DNA of 64,000 nt, taken from NCBI RefSeq assembly GCF_002261335.1, contig NZ_NEVL01000002.1, forward strand, positions 186,001 to 250,000, read 5' to 3'. Origin of the DNA: Bordetella genomosp. 1 (GTDB lineage Bacteria; Pseudomonadota; Gammaproteobacteria; Burkholderiales; Burkholderiaceae_B). Under the pieces are notes generated by a model. It searched no databases, was not told the origin of the DNA, and worked only from the letters and a program-made list of their open reading frames with translations. The translations under genes were made by a program, and so were the position numbers. Shown here piece after piece: positions 59,462-64,000 of the stretch (positions within the stretch are counted from its first letter, which is position 1; each line of letters begins with the position of its first letter).

Positions 59462-61618
59462 ATGTTCAATAAAGTGACCAAGACTTTCCAATACGGCCAA
59501 CACACGGTCGTGCTGGAAACCGGCGAGATCGCTCGCCAGGCTTCAGGTGCGGTTGTCGTGTCCGTTGAGGACACCGTCGTGCTGGCCACGGTCGTGGCTG
59601 CCAAGAAGCCCAAGGCTGGCCAGGACTTCTTCCCCCTGACCGTCGACTACATCGAAAAGACGTACGCCGCCGGCCGCATCCCGGGTGGCTTCTTCAAGCG
59701 CGAAGGCAAGCCCTCCGAGAAGGAAACGCTGACGTCGCGCCTGATCGACCGTCCGCTGCGTCCGCTGTTCCCGGAAGGTTTCTACAACGACGTGCAAGTG
59801 GTCATCCACACGCTGTCGGTGAACCCCGAAATCGATCCCGACATCCCCGCCATGATCGGCGCCTCGGCCGCGCTGGCCATCTCGGGCATCCCGTTCAACG
59901 GCCCGATCGGCGCCGCGCGCGTGGGCTACATCAACGGCCAATACGTCCTGAACCCGGTCGCCTCCGACCTGAAGGGTTCGGAAATGGACCTGGTCGTCGC
60001 CGGCACCGAAAACGCCGTGCTGATGGTCGAATCCGAAGCCAAGCAGCTGTCGGAAGAAGTGATGCTGGGCGGCGTGGTGTTCGGCCACGAGCAGATGCAA
60101 GCCGCGATCAACGCCATCCACGAACTGGTGCGCGATGCCGGCAAGCCCGACTGGGACTGGGCGCCCGCCCCGAAGAACGAATCGCTGATCGCCGCGGTCA
60201 CCGCCGCTGCGCAAGACGGCCTGCAAGCCGCCTACCAGATCCGCGAAAAGCAATCGCGCACCACCAAGCTGCGTGAAGTCTATTCCGACGTGAAGGCCAA
60301 GCTTGCCGAGCAAGCCGCCGCCGCCGGCACCGACACGCCCGACAACGTCACCGTCGAAAACATCCTCTTCGATCTGGAAGCCCGCATCGTGCGCGGCCAG
60401 ATCCTGAGCGGCGAGCCCCGTATCGACGGCCGCGACACCCGCACCGTGCGCCCGATCAGCGTGCGCCTGGGCGTGCTGCCGCGCGCCCACGGCAGCGCCC
60501 TGTTCACCCGCGGTGAGACGCAGGCCCTGGTGGTTGCCACGCTCGGCACCAAGCAGGACGAGCAGATCATCGACGCCCTGATGGGCGAGTACCGTGACCG
60601 CTTCATGCTGCACTACAACATGCCTCCGTTCGCCACCGGCGAAACGGGCCGCATCGGTGTGCCGAAGCGCCGCGAAATCGGCCACGGCCGCCTGGCCAAG
60701 CGCTCGCTGATCTCGCAGCTGCCCGCGCCCGAAGACTTCCAGTACACGATCCGCCTGGTTTCGGAAATCACCGAATCCAACGGTTCGTCGTCGATGGCTT
60801 CGGTCTGCGGCGGCTCGCTCGCCATGATGGACGCCGGTGTGCCGATCAAGGAACACGTGGCCGGCGTGGCCATGGGCCTGATCCTGGACGGCGGCAAGTT
60901 CGCCGTCCTGACCGACATCCTGGGCGACGAAGATCACCTGGGCGACATGGACTTCAAGGTTGCGGGTACCGACAACGGCATCACCGCGCTGCAGATGGAC
61001 ATCAAGATCCAGGGCATCACCAAGGAAATCATGCAGGTCGCGCTGGCCCAGGCCCGCGAAGGCCGCCTGCACATCCTCGGCAAGATGCGTGATGCGCTCG
61101 ACGGTTCGCGCACCGAACTGTCGGCCTTCGCCCCGCGCATGCTGACCATCAAGATCAACCCCGAGAAGATCCGTGACGTGATCGGCAAGGGCGGCGCCAC
61201 CATCCGCGCCCTCACCGAAGAAACCGGCACCCAGATCGACATCTCCGACGACGGCACGATCGTGATCGCCAGCGTCGACGAGTCGCAGGCCAAGGAAGCC
61301 CAGCGTCGCATCGTCGAGCTGACCGCCGACGTCGAAGTGGGCCAGGTCTATGACGGCTCCGTGCTGCGTCTGCTGGATTTCGGCGCCATCGTGCAAGTGC
61401 TGCCGGGCCGTGACGGCCTGCTGCACATCTCCGAGATCGCCAACTACCGCATCGCCAACATCAACGACGTCCTGAAGGTGGGCCAGCAGGTTCGCGTGAA
61501 GGTCATCGAAGCCGACGACAAGGGCCGTCTGCGCCTGTCGATCAAGGCGATCGGCGGCATCGAGCAGCAACAGGCTGGCGCCGAGGCGCCCGCTGCCGAA
61601 CAGCCCCAGGCTGAATAA
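59462..61618 (+). CDS. pnp: Polyribonucleotide nucleotidyltransferase (PNPase)
   Basis: 718 residues. Two RNase PH domains separated by a helical domain (first at about 10-140, second at about 320-550, with [24 protein letters not shown] and the catalytic [19 protein letters not shown]), a KH domain ([30 protein letters not shown] in adjacent segments) and an S1 domain ([36 protein letters not shown] in adjacent strands). 3'-5' phosphorolytic exonuclease of the RNA degradosome. ATG 59462 with AAGGA ten bases upstream; terminator follows. Confidence 0.98.
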   Translation: MFNKVTKTFQYGQHTVVLETGEIARQASGAVVVSVEDTVVLATVVAAKKPKAGQDFFPLTVDYIEKTYAAGRIPGGFFKREGKPSEKETLTSRLIDRPLRPLFPEGFYNDVQVVIHTLSVNPEIDPDIPAMIGASAALAISGIPFNGPIGAARVGYINGQYVLNPVASDLKGSEMDLVVAGTENAVLMVESEAKQLSEEVMLGGVVFGHEQMQAAINAIHELVRDAGKPDWDWAPAPKNESLIAAVTAAAQDGLQAAYQIREKQSRTTKLREVYSDVKAKLAEQAAAAGTDTPDNVTVENILFDLEARIVRGQILSGEPRIDGRDTRTVRPISVRLGVLPRAHGSALFTRGETQALVVATLGTKQDEQIIDALMGEYRDRFMLHYNMPPFATGETGRIGVPKRREIGHGRLAKRSLISQLPAPEDFQYTIRLVSEITESNGSSSMASVCGGSLAMMDAGVPIKEHVAGVAMGLILDGGKFAVLTDILGDEDHLGDMDFKVAGTDNGITALQMDIKIQGITKEIMQVALAQAREGRLHILGKMRDALDGSRTELSAFAPRMLTIKINPEKIRDVIGKGGATIRALTEETGTQIDISDDGTIVIASVDESQAKEAQRRIVELTADVEVGQVYDGSVLRLLDFGAIVQVLPGRDGLLHISEIANYRIANINDVLKVGQQVRVKVIEADDKGRLRLSIKAIGGIEQQQAGAEAPAAEQPQAE

Positions 61619-61660
61619 GGCACGAGCGGCGCGCGAGCGCCGCTTGCTGGCAGTACCCGA

Positions 61661-61695
61661 AACGCCGCGGCCCCGTGCCGCGGCGTTTTGCTTTT
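61661..61695 (+). terminator. Intrinsic terminator of pnp
   Basis: Ten-bp perfect stem (AACGCCGCGG / CCGCGGCGTT), seven-base loop and TTTTGCTTTT. Confidence 0.9.
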
Positions 61696-61847
61696 CGGGC
61701 GGTCGCCGGCGCCGCAATGGGCCACGAGCTCACGCAAGTAGGGTAAATTCGTGCCAAATCAAATCCGTCCGGCCGGGCGGACCGGGCAGCGCGACGTCCC
61801 GGATGCCCCGGTGTCCGGAACCGCACGTCACAGGGGATGGATATCGC

Positions 61848-62585
61848 ATGATGGGCAGGGCGCGCGCCGCGTGGGCGGCATGTGTGGCCGCAGTCTGGCT
61901 GGCCGGGTGCATCGCGCCGGCCGCCACGCCCTCGTCGGCGCGGGCGCCGGGCCCCAAGGGCGAGGCCATGTCGGCCGACCAGCTGGCCCAGACCGATTTC
62001 AATCGCACCGTCACGATCGAGATCCGCGACAACCTCAACAGCCTCTACACGCTGCTCGACAAGCTCTACCGCCGCAACCCGCGCGAGTGGCGCAAGACCG
62101 GCGTCAGCAGCCAGGAAGACGCAGTGGCGCGGGTCAAGCGCCTGATCGAGGCCCGCACGCCGCCGCAGGGCCTCTCGGGGCTGCGCGACATCCAGGTGCT
62201 GGCCGTGGCGCTCGATCCGAATTATGGCGGCGACCGCGTCGCGGCCTTCATCTACGGCCTGGCCGATACCATGATCGCGGCCCACAACGACAAGACCCGC
62301 ATCTACGTGTCCGACGTGCTGGACGGCCAGCGGCTCTACAATGCCGCGCGCAACGTCGAGGCGGCGGCCTGGCTGCTGGCGTCGCGCCGCAACGCCCAGG
62401 GCGAGCCGCTGCTGCTGGCCAATGAAATGTCCGCCACCGCCACCAATCTCAGTTTCGAACGGGAGTTCGGCGCTATCATCGGCCGGCTGGACCTGATCGC
62501 CAACCTGCTGGGCGAGAATTCGCGCCGCATCGGCATCAACTATGCGCAGGGCCTGCTTTTCTTCAATTTCCTGCCTGTCCGCTAG
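61848..62585 (+). CDS. Hypothetical lipoprotein
   Basis: 245 residues. Signal peptide with lipobox LAGC at residues 18-21 (AACVAAVWLAGCIAP), Ile at +2, so likely outer-membrane sorted. The mature part is mostly helical (NRTVTIEIRDNLNSLYTLLDKLYRRNPREWRK, IYGLADTMIAAHNDKTRIYV, NAARNVEAAAWLLASRR). I recall similar lipoproteins only as uncharacterised Burkholderiales proteins. ATG 61848 (ATG 61851 also possible) after GGGGA. Followed by ilvA 41 bp downstream. Confidence 0.75.
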   Translation: MMGRARAAWAACVAAVWLAGCIAPAATPSSARAPGPKGEAMSADQLAQTDFNRTVTIEIRDNLNSLYTLLDKLYRRNPREWRKTGVSSQEDAVARVKRLIEARTPPQGLSGLRDIQVLAVALDPNYGGDRVAAFIYGLADTMIAAHNDKTRIYVSDVLDGQRLYNAARNVEAAAWLLASRRNAQGEPLLLANEMSATATNLSFEREFGAIIGRLDLIANLLGENSRRIGINYAQGLLFFNFLPVR

Positions 62586-62626
62586 CGCCGTTTTAGTGTG
62601 ACCAGGGCCCAGACCCGGAATCCATC

Positions 62627-63844
62627 GTGATCGACCTCGCCGCCATCCAGACCGCCCGCGACCATCTGCGCGGGCAGGTGCAAAAGACGCCCTTTACCTT
62701 TTCCCGCACGCTCTCCGACATCCTCGGCGCGCAGATCTGGCTCAAGTTCGAGAACCTGCAGTTCACGGCCTCGTTCAAGGAGCGCGGCGCGCTCAACCGC
62801 ATGCTCACGCTCACGCCCGAAGAGCGGGCCAAGGGCGTGATCGCGGTGTCGGCCGGCAACCACGCGCAGGGCGTGGCCTATCACGCGCAGCGCATGGGCA
62901 TCCCGGCCGTGATCGTGATGCCGCGCTTCACGCCCACGGTCAAGGTGGCCAACACGCGCCGTTTCGGCGTCGAGGTGGTGCTGGCGGGCGACACCTTCGA
63001 CGACGCCAAGGCGCACGGCGAGGTGCTGGCGCGCGAGCGCGGCCTCATCATGATCCACCCCTACGACGACGAAGCCGTGATCGCGGGGCAGGGCACCATC
63101 GGCCTGGAAATGCTCGAAGACCAGCCCGACCTCGACGCCGTGGTGATCGCCATCGGCGGCGGCGGCCTGATCTCCGGCATCGCCACCGCGGTCAAGGCGC
63201 TCAAGCCGGGGATCGAGGTGATCGGCGTGCAGACCGAGCGCTTCCCGTCGATGTACGCGGCGGTGAGCGGCCAGGAGCTCGCCTCGGGCCACTACACGAT
63301 CGCCGAGGGCATCGCGGTGAAGTCGCCCGGCACCCTGACCCAGGAAATCTGCCGCCGGCTGGTCGACCGCATCGAGCTGGTGAGCGAGGCCGACATCGAG
63401 CACGCCATCGTGGTGCTGCTCGAGATCGAAAAGACGGTCGTGGAAGGCGCCGGCGCGGCCGGCCTGGCGGCCTTGCTGCTGGAGCAGCAGCGCGGCGCCT
63501 CGCGCTTCGCCGGCAAGCGGGTGGGCCTGGTGCTCACCGGCGGCAACATCGATCCGCTCATGCTGGGCGAGCTCATCGAGCGCGGCATGGTGCGCGCCGG
63601 CCGCCTGGCGCGCATCCGCGTCGACCTGCGCGATCTGCCGGGCGCGCTCGCGCACGCCACCAAGCTGATCGCCGACGCGCACGCCAACATCACCGAGGTG
63701 CATCACCAGCGCGCCTTCACCACGCTGCCGGTGCGCAACGTCGAAGTCGATTTCGTGCTGCAGACGCGCGGCCCCGAGCACATCGAGGAAGTGATCGACG
63801 TGCTCAACCGCGCCGGCTTCGCGGCCAGCAATCACGATCATTGA
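62627..63844 (+). CDS. ilvA: Threonine ammonia-lyase
   Basis: 405 residues, fold-type II PLP enzyme. PLP lysine Lys51 in ASFKERGALNRM, AGNHAQGVAYHA, the phosphate loop IGGGGLISGIATA and LTGGNIDP. A single C-terminal ACT-type domain (about 325-405, RIRVDLRDLPGALAHATKLI) makes it the 400-residue class rather than the 500-residue biosynthetic form with two ACT units. Forms 2-oxobutyrate from threonine, entering isoleucine synthesis with ilvIHC, or serving threonine breakdown. Starts at GTG 62627 with CGGAA upstream. Confidence 0.93.
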   Translation: MIDLAAIQTARDHLRGQVQKTPFTFSRTLSDILGAQIWLKFENLQFTASFKERGALNRMLTLTPEERAKGVIAVSAGNHAQGVAYHAQRMGIPAVIVMPRFTPTVKVANTRRFGVEVVLAGDTFDDAKAHGEVLARERGLIMIHPYDDEAVIAGQGTIGLEMLEDQPDLDAVVIAIGGGGLISGIATAVKALKPGIEVIGVQTERFPSMYAAVSGQELASGHYTIAEGIAVKSPGTLTQEICRRLVDRIELVSEADIEHAIVVLLEIEKTVVEGAGAAGLAALLLEQQRGASRFAGKRVGLVLTGGNIDPLMLGELIERGMVRAGRLARIRVDLRDLPGALAHATKLIADAHANITEVHHQRAFTTLPVRNVEVDFVLQTRGPEHIEEVIDVLNRAGFAASNHDH

Positions 63845-63900
63845 GGTGGCGGGCGCGCGCGGCGGCCGGCGGGGTTGCGGGCGGCGCGCGCTGAGCGCCA

Positions 63901-63992
63901 AAGGCGTGGGCCAGCGGCGTGCGCTGGCGGCGTGTGGTCAGCGGCGTGCGCTAGCGGCGTGCGCCAGCCGCGTGCGCTTGCGGCGCGTGGCT
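63901..63992. repeat. 13-bp GC-rich tandem repeat, about seven units
   Basis: Units begin near 63901, 63914, 63927, 63941, 63954, 63967 and 63980 (one is 14 bp). Consensus GCGGCGTGCGCTA with one to four changes per unit. It runs almost to the window end, and the period is not a multiple of three, so a coding repeat is unlikely. The stretch 63845-63900 shows no gene. Confidence 0.75.
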
Positions 63993-64000
63993 CAGGTGGC

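Noticed and set aside
63901-63992. CRISPR array
   Set aside because: The 13-bp units are directly abutting with no spacers.

Overview
The window is a dense stretch of chromosome with very high GC and strong GC codon bias. It looks like a betaproteobacterium of the order Burkholderiales, most like Bordetella/Achromobacter (family Alcaligenaceae). The main supports are the strings trxB|ftsK-lolA ... rarA-serS, ilvI-ilvH-ilvC-pssA and rpsO-pnp. Species-level identity cannot be read from sequence alone. I see no rRNA, CRISPR array, insertion sequence, integrase or prophage. One tRNA (Ser, anticodon CGA) is present.

Layout. 1-0.83 kb: the 5' part of a DapA/NAL-family aldolase and a 94-residue protein. 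0.94-10.3 kb: a potassium-scavenging locus on the minus strand, comprising a 32-residue membrane microprotein, kdpF, kdpA, kdpB, kdpC, kdpD and kdpE, followed by a TorF-family porin; KdpE-type direct repeats precede the operon and the porin gene. 10.7-13.1 kb: a two-gene sodium/solute symporter (small and large subunit). 13.2-18.2 kb: SMR transporter, Smr-domain protein, trxB, ftsK and lolA. 18.3-27.9 kb: nine co-directional genes on the minus strand that read as one D-amino-acid/N-acyl-D-amino-acid uptake and catabolism operon (PLP D-amino-acid deaminase, five-gene peptide ABC transporter, RpiR regulator, D-aminoacylase, RidA), placed between lolA and rarA. 28.1-30.8 kb: rarA and serS.

30.9-44.4 kb is a mixed region: small unknown proteins, an ASCH-like protein, two diguanylate cyclases, tpm, an AraC regulator with an apparently exported FAH-family enzyme, a FecI/FecR pair under a Fur-like box with no receptor gene beside it, folP, a TauE/SafE permease, and nnrS with a CopD-like gene behind an NsrR-like site. 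44.3-53.4 kb: tRNA-Ser, a KefB-type antiporter lacking an RCK domain, an aldo/keto reductase with a LysR regulator, 3-hydroxybutyrate dehydrogenase, yaaA, an MFS transporter and a large FUSC/YccS-type membrane protein.

53.4-64 kb is core metabolism: ilvIHC for branched-chain amino acids behind a 470-base leader with a possible leader peptide, pssA for phospholipid synthesis, a BamE-like lipoprotein, rpsO-pnp, another lipoprotein and threonine ammonia-lyase. The window ends in a 13-bp tandem repeat.

The most system-like unit is the D-amino-acid operon: import, de-acylation, deamination and imine clean-up are all encoded together with a regulator and a candidate operator. The next most interesting are the KdpE-box link between the Kdp pump and the porin, and the microprotein that opens the kdp operon.
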